This document shows, in pieces, positions 18,393 through 28,134 of a stretch of DNA of 64,000 nt. Under the pieces are notes generated by a model. The model did no database searches. It saw only the letters and a list, made by a program, of their open reading frames with translations, and was not told the DNA's origin. The stretch's first letter is position 1. Each line of letters opens with the position of its first letter. The position numbers and the translations under genes are program-made. The stretch lies in the NCBI RefSeq assembly GCF_019345465.1, contig NZ_JAHKRC010000006.1, positions 124,001-188,000 on the forward strand. The letters are read 5' to 3'. Source of the DNA: Pseudomonas sp. NKUCC02_KPG (GTDB lineage Bacteria; Pseudomonadota; Gammaproteobacteria; Pseudomonadales; Pseudomonadaceae).

Positions 18393-19167
18393 GGCTCAGC
18401 TCCTGTTGCTTCTGGCTCAAGCGGGCCAGCACGGCAACATGGGCCTGGGTCAGACCGTCGAGATCCGCGCCCTGCAGCGGGTATTCGATGGCACGGGTCA
18501 GGCCGTGGGGCATGTGGGTCATCAGGTGTTGCCACTGTTGCAAGTCGATGGCAGTCGGTGGCGTTGCGACCAACTTGCCGTCCGGGCGACGGACCACGCC
18601 TTTGCAGTGCAGGTAAGTGACGTAGCGGCCCAGCAGGCGGGCAGCGGTGCTGGCCGACTGGTCCTGCCACTGCCAGTTGCCGATATCGAACGTCATGCTG
18701 ATGGGCGCTTGCTGCTGCTCAACCTGATCGAAAAAGCGCTGCATGGGTTCAATGCGCCCGCCATAGGAGGTCTGGTCGTTTTCCACCAGCAGTCGCACCG
18801 GTTGCTGGTTCAGGCAGGCTGCGAGGTTCTGCATGTCACAGTGTTCAGTGAAATAGCCCAGCGACACCTTCAGCCATTGGGCGCCGAACGCGTGGGCCCG
18901 CTTCAGGGTGGCGAGCAGTTGGGTATTGGGACGTGATTGCCCGGCTTCCCACAGTTCCAATGGCGAGGAGAATACGCACTCCAGCCCCAGTTGTTGTACG
19001 GACTGGCTAAAGGCGATCGGGTCTTCTGTGGTCAACAGTTCTTCGCGCAGCTCGATGCGGGACACGCCAGCATTGGCCAGCAACTCAATGAAACTGTGTT
19101 GTCCGCGCTGGCGAACCAGATCGGCGCCGTAGCTCGACAGGCTGATGGAAACGGGAAATGTCGTCAT
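18385..19167 (-). CDS. kguE: Sugar phosphate isomerase/epimerase-like protein of the 2-ketogluconate operon
   Basis: A 260-residue TIM-barrel (AP endonuclease 2-like) protein with metal-site segments [19 protein letters not shown] and YLHCKGV. It is the first gene of the kgu operon. In other pseudomonads KguE is an assumed epimerase/isomerase whose exact reaction is not settled. Start ATG (complement of 19167), 13 bases from a perfect PtxS operator. Confidence 0.88.
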   Translation of the reverse strand: MTTFPVSISLSSYGADLVRQRGQHSFIELLANAGVSRIELREELLTTEDPIAFSQSVQQLGLECVFSSPLELWEAGQSRPNTQLLATLKRAHAFGAQWLKVSLGYFTEHCDMQNLAACLNQQPVRLLVENDQTSYGGRIEPMQRFFDQVEQQQAPISMTFDIGNWQWQDQSASTAARLLGRYVTYLHCKGVVRRPDGKLVATPPTAIDLQQWQHLMTHMPHGLTRAIEYPLQGADLDGLTQAHVAVLARLSQKQQELSHV

Positions 19168-19180
19168 TGTTATTAATCTC

Positions 19181-19194
19181 TGAAACCGGTTTCA
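19181..19194. promoter_or_regulatory. PtxS operator upstream of kguE
   Basis: TGAAACCGGTTTCA is a perfect 14-bp palindrome identical to the published PtxS recognition sequence. It lies between ptxS and kguE, 13 bases before the kguE start, so repression of kguEKTD is expected and should be relieved by 2-ketogluconate. Confidence 0.93.
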
Positions 19195-19251
19195 TTTTAT
19201 TGTGCGTTAAACGGCTGGTCACCGGTTCATGGGTTACCAGCCGCTGAAGTG

Positions 19252-20277
19252 TCAGGCCGTCAGGGGGTGTGTTGAGCCGCGAATAATCAATTGCGCAGGA
19301 AAATCCAGCGCCCGTGGCGGTGACGTGTCACCGCTCAGGCGCTTAAGCAGGCAGTCAAAGGCACTGGCGCCGATCTGTTGCGTGGGCTGGGCCAGTGCGG
19401 TGATGCCGCTGCCCACCAACGGGAACCATTCCAGGTCATCGAGGGCAATCAACCCTACGTCTTCGAACAACCGGCAGTTCAACTCGCGCAACACCTGGGT
19501 GCACGCCAGTGCGGCGAGGCCGTTGGCGCAAAAGATCGCCTTGGGGCCGTGGCCGGTTGTTTGCAGGAAGGTCTGGATGTCGGCGCGAAGGCCCGGGCCG
19601 GTCTTGATCACGGCACCGCGAAGGGCAGGGCGTGCGGCCAGTTGCCCGGTAAAACTGCTGATACGCTCGATCCGGGAACTGGTACCGTCAACCGGCTCGC
19701 TGACCATCAGCACATCGCGATAACCCTGCTGATCAAGATGCTCCAACGCCATGCGCACCGCCTCGGGGTTATCGAGGCCCACCAGGTCGGTGTGCAACTG
19801 CTCCACTTTGCGGTCGATCAGCACGATGGGCATTTCTTGATGCAACGCTTGCAGCGCGTCAGGGTCATGGCCAAGGGTATTAAGGATCAGGCCTTCGATA
19901 TTGTAGGCACGCAGAGCTGCCAGGTGCTGGCGCTCCTGCTCGTCATTACGGTCGGTGTTACAGACGACAAGGTTGTAGCCATGCAGGCGGCAGGCGGTTT
20001 CGACGCCGTGCATGACTGCAATGGAATAGGGGTTGCGAATATCGGCCACCAACATCCCGATCAGTCGGGTGCGACCGCGTTTCAGGCCACGGGCCATTTG
20101 ATTGGGCCGATAGCCCAGATCATTGATTGCCCGCTCGATACGCTCGGCGATGGCTTCGGACAGCAAGGCGCGGTCTTCGCCAATAAAGCGCGACACGCTG
20201 GCCTTGGACACTCCGGCCCGCTGGGCAACATCGAGCATGGTCACGCGGGTGCGCTGGGCTGCTGAAAAACTGTTCAC
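19252..20277 (-). CDS. ptxS: LacI-family repressor of 2-ketogluconate genes
   Basis: A 341-residue LacI/GalR regulator. The N-terminal helix-turn-helix is VTMLDVAQRAGVSKASVSRF, followed by the hinge YRPNQMARGLKRGRT and a periplasmic-binding-protein-like effector domain. Two perfect PtxS operators flank it and kguE follows, so the assignment is firm. Start: GTG (complement of 20277, MNSFSAAQ), which gives the usual length. A longer frame from an ATG at 20343 would place the operator inside the coding sequence and is less likely. Confidence 0.92.
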   Translation of the reverse strand: MNSFSAAQRTRVTMLDVAQRAGVSKASVSRFIGEDRALLSEAIAERIERAINDLGYRPNQMARGLKRGRTRLIGMLVADIRNPYSIAVMHGVETACRLHGYNLVVCNTDRNDEQERQHLAALRAYNIEGLILNTLGHDPDALQALHQEMPIVLIDRKVEQLHTDLVGLDNPEAVRMALEHLDQQGYRDVLMVSEPVDGTSSRIERISSFTGQLAARPALRGAVIKTGPGLRADIQTFLQTTGHGPKAIFCANGLAALACTQVLRELNCRLFEDVGLIALDDLEWFPLVGSGITALAQPTQQIGASAFDCLLKRLSGDTSPPRALDFPAQLIIRGSTHPLTA

Positions 20278-20328
20278 GGCCTGAAACCTTTTATTTGAGT
20301 TATCGCAGGCGGTTTCGCGGCAAAGCGC

Positions 20329-20342
20329 TGAAACCGGTTTCA
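20329..20342. promoter_or_regulatory. PtxS operator upstream of ptxS (autoregulation)
   Basis: A second perfect TGAAACCGGTTTCA palindrome, 52 bases before the ptxS GTG start. It is consistent with autorepression of ptxS, as known in other pseudomonads. Confidence 0.92.
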
Positions 20343-20369
20343 TGGAAACTCAAAAGATGGAGAGATGTC

Positions 20370-20396
20370 AAGGTTTCAGCGGCAAGCTGAAACCTT
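20370..20396. terminator. 11-bp inverted repeat between chemoreceptor and ptxS
   Basis: AAGGTTTCAGC-ggcaa-GCTGAAACCTT is a perfect 11-bp stem with a five-base loop, just downstream of the chemoreceptor gene on the minus strand. No T-run follows. It contains GGTTTCA and TGAAACC, the PtxS half-sites, in inside-out order, so it could be a 3'-end hairpin or an accessory regulator site. Confidence 0.5.
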
Positions 20397-20406
20397 GCAC
20401 CTGCTT

Positions 20407-22041
20407 CTAGACCCTGAACTGACGCAATAACCCATTGAGCTGCACGCTCAATTCCTTGAGGTGGGCACTGGCGGCGCTCGACTGTTCTGCCGCCTGGGCA
20501 GTGCCCTGGGACAGTTGGGCGGCCTGGGTCACGTTCTGGTTGATGTCTTCCACCACGTGGGCCTGTTGCAACGTGGCGCTGGCAATGGATGCATTGAGAT
20601 CGTTGAGATTGTTCAGTGCATGGCCAATGCTGGTCAGGCTTTGCCCGGCCTGGGTGGCTTGTTCGATGGTCAGTTGAGAGGCCCGGCTGCTCGTGCCGAT
20701 GACATTGACCGCGGCTTCGGAGTGCTTCTGCAAGCCTTCGATCATGGTCTGGATTTCGGCCGTGGATTTTTGCGTGCGCTGGGCCAGCAGCCGGACCTCG
20801 TCGGCCACAACGGCAAAGCCACGCCCTTGCTCGCCTGCGCGGGCCGCTTCGATGGCGGCGTTGAGCGCCAGCAGGTTGGTTTGTTCGGCAATCGAGCGGA
20901 TCACCTCAAGCACGCTGCCGATTTCGCTGCTTTGCGTGGCCAGGGTCCGGATGACGTCGACTGCCTGATTGATGGTGCCGGACAGTTGGTCGATCTGTTG
21001 CAGGCTGCTGTCGATGTTTTGCTGGCCAAGCTCGGCTTGGGACTGGGCGCCGCGCATTTCGCCGGCAGCATGCTCGGCGTTCTTGGCCACCTCTTGCACG
21101 GCGTACGTCACTTCGTTGATTGCCGTGGCGACCTGATCCATTTGCAGGGCCTGCTGCTGGCTGCGCTGCTGGGCGTCGGTCGCGTCATTGCCCAGCTCAG
21201 TGGAAGACTGCTCAAGTGCCGTGGCGGTGGACTGCAGATGGCTGATCACATTGCGCAGCTTGGCGGTAAAAGCATTGAAATGCTGTGCCAGAAGGGTGAC
21301 TTCATCCCGGCCGTGGGTATCGAGGCTACGGGTCAGGTCGCTTTCACCGCTGGCAATATTGGCCATGGCCTGCACCGCCTCTTGCAGCGGTCGCACAATG
21401 CTGCGGGCAATGAGGGTGACCAGCAGCGCCATGACCAGCGCTATGCCCAGGCCTGCCCAACTGGCTTTCCAGGCCTGGGCGCGGAATTCGGCCTGCATGT
21501 CGTCGATGTAGACGCCAGAGCCGATGACCCAGCCCCAAGGCTCGAACAATTGCACATAGGAGGTTTTTTGCACCGGATCTTGCGCGCCGGGTTTTGGCCA
21601 GCGGTAGTCAACCATGCCCGCGCCCCTGGTTTTGGCCAGGTGTGCCATTTCGTTAAAAATCCCGAAGCCGTCCGGGTCTTTGATGGCGGACAGGTCCTTG
21701 CCATCGAGCTTGGGGTTGGTGGGGTGCATGACCATGTACGGGCGCAGGTCGTTGATCCAGAAATAGTCGTCATTGTCGTAGCGCAGTGTGCTGATCACGC
21801 TCAGAGCCTGCTGCTGTGCCGCTTCACGGCTCAAGCTGCCGGCCGTCTCCAGGCCGTGGTAGTAGCTGAGCACGCCACTGGCGGCCTGCACCACATGTTG
21901 GGTCTTCTGGGCTTTGCCTTCATACAAATCGTCATGTATCTGCTTTAGCATCAATAAGCCCAACGCCAGCAGCATCGCCATTGCAACGATCAGAATCAGC
22001 CATAAACGACGGCTGATGGACAACCCGCGCAGGGTATTCAT
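20407..22041 (-). CDS. Methyl-accepting chemotaxis protein with single Cache sensor
   Basis: A 544-residue chemoreceptor. Membrane helix 1 is [21 protein letters not shown] periplasmic single-Cache domain follows (about residues 35-185, [20 protein letters not shown] and [17 protein letters not shown]), then membrane helix 2, a HAMP domain and the signalling tip [20 protein letters not shown]. It relays ligand binding to CheA. Single-Cache receptors of pseudomonads often sense small carboxylic acids. Its position beside the kgu operon makes a sugar-acid ligand worth testing, but nothing in the sequence proves it. Confidence 0.92.
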   Translation of the reverse strand: MNTLRGLSISRRLWLILIVAMAMLLALGLLMLKQIHDDLYEGKAQKTQHVVQAASGVLSYYHGLETAGSLSREAAQQQALSVISTLRYDNDDYFWINDLRPYMVMHPTNPKLDGKDLSAIKDPDGFGIFNEMAHLAKTRGAGMVDYRWPKPGAQDPVQKTSYVQLFEPWGWVIGSGVYIDDMQAEFRAQAWKASWAGLGIALVMALLVTLIARSIVRPLQEAVQAMANIASGESDLTRSLDTHGRDEVTLLAQHFNAFTAKLRNVISHLQSTATALEQSSTELGNDATDAQQRSQQQALQMDQVATAINEVTYAVQEVAKNAEHAAGEMRGAQSQAELGQQNIDSSLQQIDQLSGTINQAVDVIRTLATQSSEIGSVLEVIRSIAEQTNLLALNAAIEAARAGEQGRGFAVVADEVRLLAQRTQKSTAEIQTMIEGLQKHSEAAVNVIGTSSRASQLTIEQATQAGQSLTSIGHALNNLNDLNASIASATLQQAHVVEDINQNVTQAAQLSQGTAQAAEQSSAASAHLKELSVQLNGLLRQFRV

Positions 22042-22323
22042 AAATGTTCACTCCTGTTTTTCTTCTTGTGGTGTTTCGCAGAACAACTTTTTTCAGACTT
22101 GCCTGTCAGACGAAACCGAAGTCATGTCATAGCAGCGAAAGTAGAACGTGTCTGATAGGATCTCGGCCGAAATTGGCAAAGCTTCATCTTTATTGATTTC
22201 TGACAGTTTTTTCACACCGTTCTGGGGAACATGTCGCACCTGTAACCCACTTCAGGGCAGCGGTGGCAAACACTTAATCAAGACTAATCAGCTCTGCATG
22301 AGGCAGGGCTTTATGGGGGAATA

Positions 22324-23154
22324 ATGGATCTTTGGACTGCCGCTCAGGCGTTGATACTTGGCGTCGTTGAGGGCTTGACGGAGTTTTTGCCGATCTCAAG
22401 CACCGGTCACCAGATTATCGTGGCCGACTTGCTGAACTTCGGCGGCGAGCGGGCGATGGCGTTCAACATCATCATCCAGCTGGGCGCCATTTTGGCTGTT
22501 GTCTGGGAATTTCGTCGCAAGATCATCGACGTTGTCATCGGTTTGCCCACTAAACCAGAGGCGCGCCGTTTTACCACCAACCTGATCATCGCGGTGATGC
22601 CTGCTGTGGTGCTGGGAGTGATTTTTGCCGATGTGATTCACGAGTACCTGTTCAACCCGATTACCGTTGCCACGGCACTGGTGGTGGGTGGTGTCATCAT
22701 GTTGTGGGCTGAGCGTCGCCAACACGTGATTCGTGCCGAAACAGTGGACGACATGACCTGGAAAGACGCGGTGAAAATCGGCTTTGCGCAATGTCTGGCG
22801 ATGATTCCAGGCACTTCGCGCTCGGGCTCGACCATTATCGGCGGCCTGCTGTTTGGCTTGTCCCGCAAGGCGGCGACCGAGTTTTCATTCTTCCTGGCCA
22901 TGCCAACCATGGTCGGTGCGGCGGTGTACTCGGGCTACAAGTACCGTCATCTGTTCCAGCCTGACGACTTGCCAGTGTTCGCGATTGGTTTTGTGACCTC
23001 GTTTATCTTCGCCATGATCGCGGTACGGGCATTGCTGAAGTTCATTTCGAACCACAGTTATGCCGTGTTCGCTTGGTATCGCATCGGGTTTGGCTTGCTG
23101 ATTCTGGCCACCTGGCAGTTCGGCTGGATCGACTGGTCTGCGGCTTCGGCGTGA
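22324..23154 (+). CDS. uppP: Undecaprenyl-diphosphatase
   Basis: A 276-residue polytopic membrane protein with both BacA/UppP signatures: [17 protein letters not shown] near the N-terminus and [15 protein letters not shown] in the middle. It dephosphorylates undecaprenyl diphosphate to recycle the lipid carrier for cell wall and O-antigen synthesis, and confers bacitracin tolerance. Its stop overlaps the start of the next gene (GTGA). The 280 bases upstream show no gene. Confidence 0.95.
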   Translation: MDLWTAAQALILGVVEGLTEFLPISSTGHQIIVADLLNFGGERAMAFNIIIQLGAILAVVWEFRRKIIDVVIGLPTKPEARRFTTNLIIAVMPAVVLGVIFADVIHEYLFNPITVATALVVGGVIMLWAERRQHVIRAETVDDMTWKDAVKIGFAQCLAMIPGTSRSGSTIIGGLLFGLSRKAATEFSFFLAMPTMVGAAVYSGYKYRHLFQPDDLPVFAIGFVTSFIFAMIAVRALLKFISNHSYAVFAWYRIGFGLLILATWQFGWIDWSAASA

Positions 23155-23588
23155 AAACCAAGGTCAAGGACCGGCGCGAGCATGCCGGTATGCGTGAGCG
23201 CCAGGGGGCGCCGATTCGCGGCTTGAAACTCAAGCTGGCGATATTGGCGCTGCTCTGTGCATTGCCACTGGGCGGTTCGGTGAATGTACTGCTCACCGGG
23301 GGCAGCCGGTTGCCCTTGCTGGCCTATGCAGTTGCCAGCGTTCTTGCGTTTGGCCTGTATTGGTACGACAAGCAGCAGGCCAGGACTGGCCAGTGGCGCA
23401 CCCCGGAAAATGTGCTGCACGGGGTTGAGCTACTGGGCGGATGGCCGGGAGCCTTGGTGGCGCAACAGGTGTTTCGCCACAAAACCCGCAAGGTGTCTTA
23501 CCAGGTGTTTTTCTGGCTGATCGTGGCTTTGCACCAGGTGATCTGGATTGACATTCTGTTCGTGAAAATGACCTTTGCGAACCTGTAG
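23151..23588 (+). CDS. DUF1294 membrane protein
   Basis: A 145-residue protein. After a basic N-terminus come hydrophobic segments ([20 protein letters not shown] and [19 protein letters not shown]), then the DUF1294 signature: [21 protein letters not shown] followed by [14 protein letters not shown]. Function is unknown. Start GTG at 23151 overlaps the uppP stop, indicating coupled translation. Confidence 0.8.
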   Translation: MKTKVKDRREHAGMRERQGAPIRGLKLKLAILALLCALPLGGSVNVLLTGGSRLPLLAYAVASVLAFGLYWYDKQQARTGQWRTPENVLHGVELLGGWPGALVAQQVFRHKTRKVSYQVFFWLIVALHQVIWIDILFVKMTFANL

Positions 23589-23591
23589 CGA

Positions 23592-23945
23592 TTAAAGCAA
23601 TAAGCCGATCTGACGTTTTTTTGCCAGCTTGGCGACCACCAGTTGATGGGATCGTCGCAACAGGTCTTGCAGTTCTGCAGCGCCCATCGGGTAGGGCGCT
23701 TGCATGTTGATCCAGAACGCCCGCGCCAGATACGGCGACGGGTGTATGCCCGGACGATCGACATAGCCCAGAAACAATTCTTTCTCGACCTTGAACGAGA
23801 GCCCGTCGCGGTTGAGGTTGAGCAGGGCGAACATCTTCCTCTGGTCGACATAAAACACCTGAACGCCTCCCCATTGCACCACTTCCTTGACGCCCGGCAG
23901 GCTGCGACAGAATTGGGCTACGTCATGCTGGGTCATCTGGCTCAT
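23592..23945 (-). CDS. MmcQ/YjbR-family DNA-binding-like protein
   Basis: A 117-residue CyaY-like fold protein of the MmcQ/YjbR family: CRSLPGVKEVVQWGGVQVFY at the N-terminus, FALLNLNRDGLSFKV, and a C-terminal helix with LRRSHQLVVAKLAKK. The role is uncertain; DNA binding is proposed for the family. Its ATG overlaps the stop of the LysR gene (ATGA), so the two are co-translated. Confidence 0.82.
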   Translation of the reverse strand: MSQMTQHDVAQFCRSLPGVKEVVQWGGVQVFYVDQRKMFALLNLNRDGLSFKVEKELFLGYVDRPGIHPSPYLARAFWINMQAPYPMGAAELQDLLRRSHQLVVAKLAKKRQIGLLL

Positions 23946-24850
23946 AGCAGTTTGTCTCCACACCTTTCGAATGATTCGACCAAATGGTCGATCCAGGCCC
24001 TGACGGCAGGCATCACCCCGCGTCTGTGGGGGTAAACCGCATGCAGCCAGCCCCCTGGCAGGGTCCATGAGGGCAGGATTTGAACCAGCTGCCCGTCCAG
24101 CAGTTCCTGTTCGCAATACATCATGGGCAGTACGGTAAAGCCCAGGCCGGCCAGGGTGCAGGCTTTGCGCACGACAAAATCATCAATGCCCAGGCGCGCT
24201 TCCAGTACCAGGTTGCTGGCCTTGCCCTGTTCGTCGAGCATGCGCAGATGAACCATGCGATCAGGTTCAAGGGCACCCAGCAGCGGCACGTTTTTCAAGT
24301 CTTCCGGGGTATTGACCGGCCACTGGCGGGCAAATCCGGGGCTGGCCACCATCACGGTGCGGGCCTGGCGCAAACGCCGCGTGACCAGTAACGGGTCTTC
24401 ATCGCCTTCTTCACGCACGCGCAAGGCGACATCAATGCCTTCAGTGACCAGATCGACGCGACGGTTGAGCAGGCTGACTTCCAGCTGCACAAGCGGGTAG
24501 GCCTGCAGAAACGAACTGATCACGCCGGGCATGAACTCGTGTGCCAGGCCCACAGGGCACGATACGCGCAGGCGGCCTCGCGGCTCGCTGGACATGCTGG
24601 CCACTGCCTCGTCGGCCATTTCGGCCTCAAGCAACATGGCCTGGCAGTGACGCAGGTAGCGCTCACCCACGGCCGTGAGCTTGAGTTGGCGGGTAGTACG
24701 CTGCAGCAGGCGGGCGCCAAGGCGCTCTTCAAGCTCGGCCACCCGGCGCGACAGGCGCGACTTCGGAATCCCCAGCAATCGACCCGCAGCGGCAAAGCCA
24801 CCGGCTTCGACCACCTTGGCGAAGTAATACAAGTCATTGAGGTCTTGCAT
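23942..24850 (-). CDS. LysR-family regulator, divergent from azoR
   Basis: A 302-residue LysR regulator. The winged helix is [20 protein letters not shown] followed by [20 protein letters not shown], and the effector domain follows from about residue 90. It belongs to the group common next to azoreductase and quinone reductase genes. Divergent from azoR across about 125 bases, it probably controls it and itself. It is coupled to the YjbR gene downstream. Confidence 0.88.
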   Translation of the reverse strand: MQDLNDLYYFAKVVEAGGFAAAGRLLGIPKSRLSRRVAELEERLGARLLQRTTRQLKLTAVGERYLRHCQAMLLEAEMADEAVASMSSEPRGRLRVSCPVGLAHEFMPGVISSFLQAYPLVQLEVSLLNRRVDLVTEGIDVALRVREEGDEDPLLVTRRLRQARTVMVASPGFARQWPVNTPEDLKNVPLLGALEPDRMVHLRMLDEQGKASNLVLEARLGIDDFVVRKACTLAGLGFTVLPMMYCEQELLDGQLVQILPSWTLPGGWLHAVYPHRRGVMPAVRAWIDHLVESFERCGDKLL

Positions 24851-24976
24851 GACGGGCTCACTGTCCTATGGATGGGACGAACTATCGCACGATGGCTAAC
24901 TTATCGTCGATTACTTTCATCGGTAGCATCTACTTCATCAGATCGCCCAGTAGCGGTCCTCATTTGGAGATCACAC

Positions 24977-25588
24977 ATGAAACTGTTGCATATCGATTCG
25001 AGCATTCTGGGCGACAACTCGGCTTCGCGTCAGTTGAGCCGTGAAGTGGTCAAGGCCTGGCAGGCTGCCGACCCTGACGTAGAGGTGAGCTATCGCGATC
25101 TGGCTGCAGAGGCCATTGAACATTTCTCGGCCGCAACCCTGGTGGCGGCGGGCACACCGGCTGAGCTGCGTGATGCGGCACAGAAACATGAAGCCCAATT
25201 GAGTGCCGATACCCTTGCGCAGTTCCTGGCCGCTGACGCGGTAGTGATTGCGGCGCCGATGTACAACTTCACCATTCCTACCCAGCTCAAGGCCTGGATC
25301 GACCGCATTGCCGTTGCCGGTCAGACCTTCCGTTACACCGAAGCTGGCCCGGAAGGCCTGTGCGGCAATAAAAAGGTGATCGTGGTGTCGACCTCGGGCG
25401 GTCTGCATGTTGGGCAGGCCACGGGCGTTGCCCATGAAGACTATTTGAAAGTGATGCTGGGCTTCATGGGCATCACCGATGTCGAGTTTGTTCGCGCCCA
25501 CGGCCTAGCCTATGGCGACGAAGTTCGCACCAAGGCCATGAACGATGCCCAGGCGCACATTAACCAGGATCTGTTCAGCGCAGCGTAA
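24977..25588 (+). CDS. azoR: FMN-dependent NADH:azoreductase / quinone reductase
   Basis: A 203-residue flavodoxin-fold enzyme. The FMN phosphate loop is [15 protein letters not shown], and further signatures are [18 protein letters not shown] and VVSTSGGLH. It reduces azo compounds and quinones in the cytosol, probably as quinone detoxification. Start: ATG at 24977 (MKLLHIDSS), preceded by TGGAGA; an upstream frame that runs through the regulator region is not supported. Confidence 0.93.
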   Translation: MKLLHIDSSILGDNSASRQLSREVVKAWQAADPDVEVSYRDLAAEAIEHFSAATLVAAGTPAELRDAAQKHEAQLSADTLAQFLAADAVVIAAPMYNFTIPTQLKAWIDRIAVAGQTFRYTEAGPEGLCGNKKVIVVSTSGGLHVGQATGVAHEDYLKVMLGFMGITDVEFVRAHGLAYGDEVRTKAMNDAQAHINQDLFSAA

Positions 25589-25614
25589 GTAATCTGGACG
25601 GTTTCACCGACTAA

Positions 25615-25661
25615 ACTCTGTACTCTGGATGTCTTCAAAGACCGGAGTACGGAGTTTTTTT
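25615..25661 (+). terminator. Rho-independent terminator after azoR
   Basis: ACTCTGTACTCTGG pairs with CCGGAGTACGGAGT (14 bp with two G-U) and is followed by seven T, 27 bases after the azoR stop. Confidence 0.88.
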
Positions 25662-25746
25662 GCGTTTGGCTTGGGTTATGCAGAGTGTGTGGATAGACGT
25701 CCTGCATGTCCGGTTTCAAGCTACGCGCCATTAAAGGTGAGCCTCC

Positions 25747-26778
25747 ATGATACGTCTCAATGCGGCACTGGTTTTACTCCTGGCATGTTGCCCCGTCCTG
25801 GTGCAGGCCGAACCTGCCATGCAATGGGGCGTGGGCTTTCATCGCTTGAGTTTTCTCGACCCTCTGGACGATCAGCCCATGCGCGCTATCGCCTTTTATC
25901 CGTCCAATGAAGCCCGGGGGCTGACCAGAATGGGCGGTTATGAAGTCGAGGCGACTGAAGAAGCCAAAATTGCCATGGGCCATTACCCGCTGTTGATGTT
26001 GTCCCATGGCAACACCGGAACCCCGCTGGCCCTGCACGATCTGGCCACGTCATTGGCGCGCAAGGGGTTTGTGGTGGTGGCGGTGTTGCACCCGGGAGAC
26101 AACTACAAAGACCACAGTCGCCTGGGTACCCTGAGCAACCTCTACGGACGGCCGATGCAGATATCGGCCGCCATCACTGCCACGCTGGCGGATCGCGAGC
26201 TGTCACCGTACGTGCATGACGATCAGGTGGGGGTCATCGGTTATTCGGCAGGCGGCGAAACGGCGTTGATTCTTTCCGGAGCCCAGCCTGATCTGGATCG
26301 CTTGCGCCGCTATTGCCAGGAGCGACCTGAGGACCGTGATGCCTGTACGACAAAAGGCGAGCTGATCGCCGATCGTGATGACCTTGTTCCCGTTGCCGAT
26401 CCTCGGGTTCATGCACTGCTGCTGATGGCCCCCTTGAGCCTGATGTTTGGCCGGCAAACCCTGGCCGATGTGCATGTGCCGGTCCTGCTGTACAGCGGCG
26501 ACAACGACAAGCTGGTGTTCCCGGACAAAAATGCCGACGCCCTTGCGCGCAAGCTGCCAGTGGAGCCTGAGTTCAAGGTGATTCCTGGTGCCGGGCATTT
26601 CGTGTTCATGGCGCCTTGCACCGACGAGCAAATGGGCGCAATGCCCGGTCTATGCACCGACGCGCAGGGGGTCGACCGCGAGGATGTGCACCGTGATCTG
26701 ATTTATGAGGCGGGACGGTTTTTCAGCAAGACCCTGCAAGTCCGCCAGCGCACGGGGTTTCGCACTGCCGACCACTGA
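25747..26778 (+). CDS. Exported alpha/beta hydrolase (dienelactone hydrolase/PAF-acetylhydrolase-like)
   Basis: A 343-residue protein with a signal peptide (LVLLLACCPVLVQA). The nucleophile elbow is VGVIGYSAGGETALIL (Ser of GYSAG), an early HGNTG oxyanion region is present, the acid residue probably lies near LYSGDNDKLVFPDK, and the His in PGAGHFVFMAP. Substrate unknown; the family includes esterases and lipases. It is a single gene between azoR and a convergent MFS gene, separated by only 8 bases from the latter. Confidence 0.82.
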   Translation: MIRLNAALVLLLACCPVLVQAEPAMQWGVGFHRLSFLDPLDDQPMRAIAFYPSNEARGLTRMGGYEVEATEEAKIAMGHYPLLMLSHGNTGTPLALHDLATSLARKGFVVVAVLHPGDNYKDHSRLGTLSNLYGRPMQISAAITATLADRELSPYVHDDQVGVIGYSAGGETALILSGAQPDLDRLRRYCQERPEDRDACTTKGELIADRDDLVPVADPRVHALLLMAPLSLMFGRQTLADVHVPVLLYSGDNDKLVFPDKNADALARKLPVEPEFKVIPGAGHFVFMAPCTDEQMGAMPGLCTDAQGVDREDVHRDLIYEAGRFFSKTLQVRQRTGFRTADH

Positions 26779-26786
26779 TCTAGGAT

Positions 26787-28013
26787 CTAGCCGTTTGCGC
26801 GACGCGACAGGGTCACGCTCAGCAGCAAACCCACGCAGCACATGACTGCGGCGCTGAAGAAAATCCACGGGTACCCCATGTTCAATGCGATGGCGCCCAT
26901 GATCGGGCCCGCGATGGCGAGGGCCAGATCGAAAAACACTGCATAGGCACTCAACCCCGCGCCCCGGCTGGAGACCGGCACCCGCTTGACCGCCTCCACA
27001 CCCAGCGCCGGGTACACCAGCGACAGGCCAAAACCGGTCAGGCCAGCGCCTGTCAGGGCATATGCCTCGGAAGGTGCCAGCCACAATAATGTCAGACCGA
27101 CCGTTTCGATCGTCATGCAGACGATCGCCACGGTGTAGCCGCCAAAGCGGCTGATGCTGTTGGTGAAAATCAGGCGCGCAAGGATAAAGCACACGCCGAA
27201 CACCGACAGGCAATAAGCGGCTCCGACCCAGCCGCGGTCGATGTAAAACAAGGTAATGAAGGTGGTCAGGGTGCCATAGCCAATGGATGCCAGGGTCAGG
27301 CTGATGCCGTACGGTGCGATCAGGCCGAACACCGACCAAAAGGGCAGGCGCACGCCGCTGATCACCGGAATCGAAGGTTTTTTACGAATAAGCAGCAAGG
27401 CAAACAGTGCCAGCAGTAACAGCGTCACCCCCAGGCTGAAAAACCCCAGCTGGCCGATCATCACGACACCCAGCGGGGCACCGATGGCGATTGCACCATA
27501 GGACGCAATGCCGTTCCAGCCAATCGCCCGGGCGGTGTGTTGCGACCCGACCTGAGCGATCCCCCAACTGATCGTGCCGACGCCGATCAAGCCTTGGGCA
27601 ATGCCCAGGAAAATCCGTCCGGCGATCAAAATGCACAGGCTAAGCAGTGGCCAGCCTTGCAGTGCGACGGCCAGGGAGGTGAGTACGCCGCTGATGGCAA
27701 TCCCGATCAGGCCATACACGATGGCGGGCTTGGTGCCGAGGCTGTCCACCAGGCGTCCGGCGAAAGGACGGCTGAGCAAGGTTGCCAGGTATTGCGAAGC
27801 AATGGTCAGGCCTGCGATTACGGCACTGAAACCCAGTTGGTCGTGGACATAACCGGGCAATACGGCTATCGGCAAGCCGATGCAAATAAACGCGATGAAG
27901 GTGTAGAACACGATCGAAAGGATTTGCAGCGTGACCGACAGGGAACTCTCGACGTGGGGTTGTTGCGCAGGCATAGACGGTGAATCCGGCTGACGGTCAT
28001 AGACCCGCATCAT
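26787..28013 (-). CDS. MFS efflux transporter (YfcJ/YhhS-like)
   Basis: A 408-residue major facilitator with 12 predicted helices (first: IVFYTFIAFICIGLPIAVLP). GLTIASQYLATLLSRPFAGR carries the loop 2-3 signature. It resembles the arabinose-efflux-like YfcJ/YhhS group, whose natural substrates are poorly known. The first ATG (complement of 28013) was used; a start at MPAQQPHVESS, 13 residues in, is also possible. Confidence 0.82.
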   Translation of the reverse strand: MMRVYDRQPDSPSMPAQQPHVESSLSVTLQILSIVFYTFIAFICIGLPIAVLPGYVHDQLGFSAVIAGLTIASQYLATLLSRPFAGRLVDSLGTKPAIVYGLIGIAISGVLTSLAVALQGWPLLSLCILIAGRIFLGIAQGLIGVGTISWGIAQVGSQHTARAIGWNGIASYGAIAIGAPLGVVMIGQLGFFSLGVTLLLLALFALLLIRKKPSIPVISGVRLPFWSVFGLIAPYGISLTLASIGYGTLTTFITLFYIDRGWVGAAYCLSVFGVCFILARLIFTNSISRFGGYTVAIVCMTIETVGLTLLWLAPSEAYALTGAGLTGFGLSLVYPALGVEAVKRVPVSSRGAGLSAYAVFFDLALAIAGPIMGAIALNMGYPWIFFSAAVMCCVGLLLSVTLSRRANG

Positions 28014-28067
28014 GGCTCGGCTTCAGAAGAAATGAAAGCAGGCTAACTATATTATCAGGAAGCAAAA

Positions 28068-28099
28068 AGCCAATGCCCCGACACGTCGGGGCGTTGGCT
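28068..28099 (-). terminator. Terminator of the carboxynorspermidine operon
   Basis: AGCCAATGCCCCGA-cacg-TCGGGGCGTTGGCT is a 14-bp stem with one G-U. On the minus strand it is followed by a short U-run (AAAAA on the plus strand), 36 bases beyond the dehydrogenase stop. Confidence 0.85.
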
Positions 28100-28134
28100 A
28101 AAGCGTGAAACACACATTACCTGTCAATCAGGCT

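Noticed and set aside
20461..21948. A 495-codon plus-strand frame opposite the chemoreceptor
   Set aside because: Antisense shadow of a well-conserved chemoreceptor.
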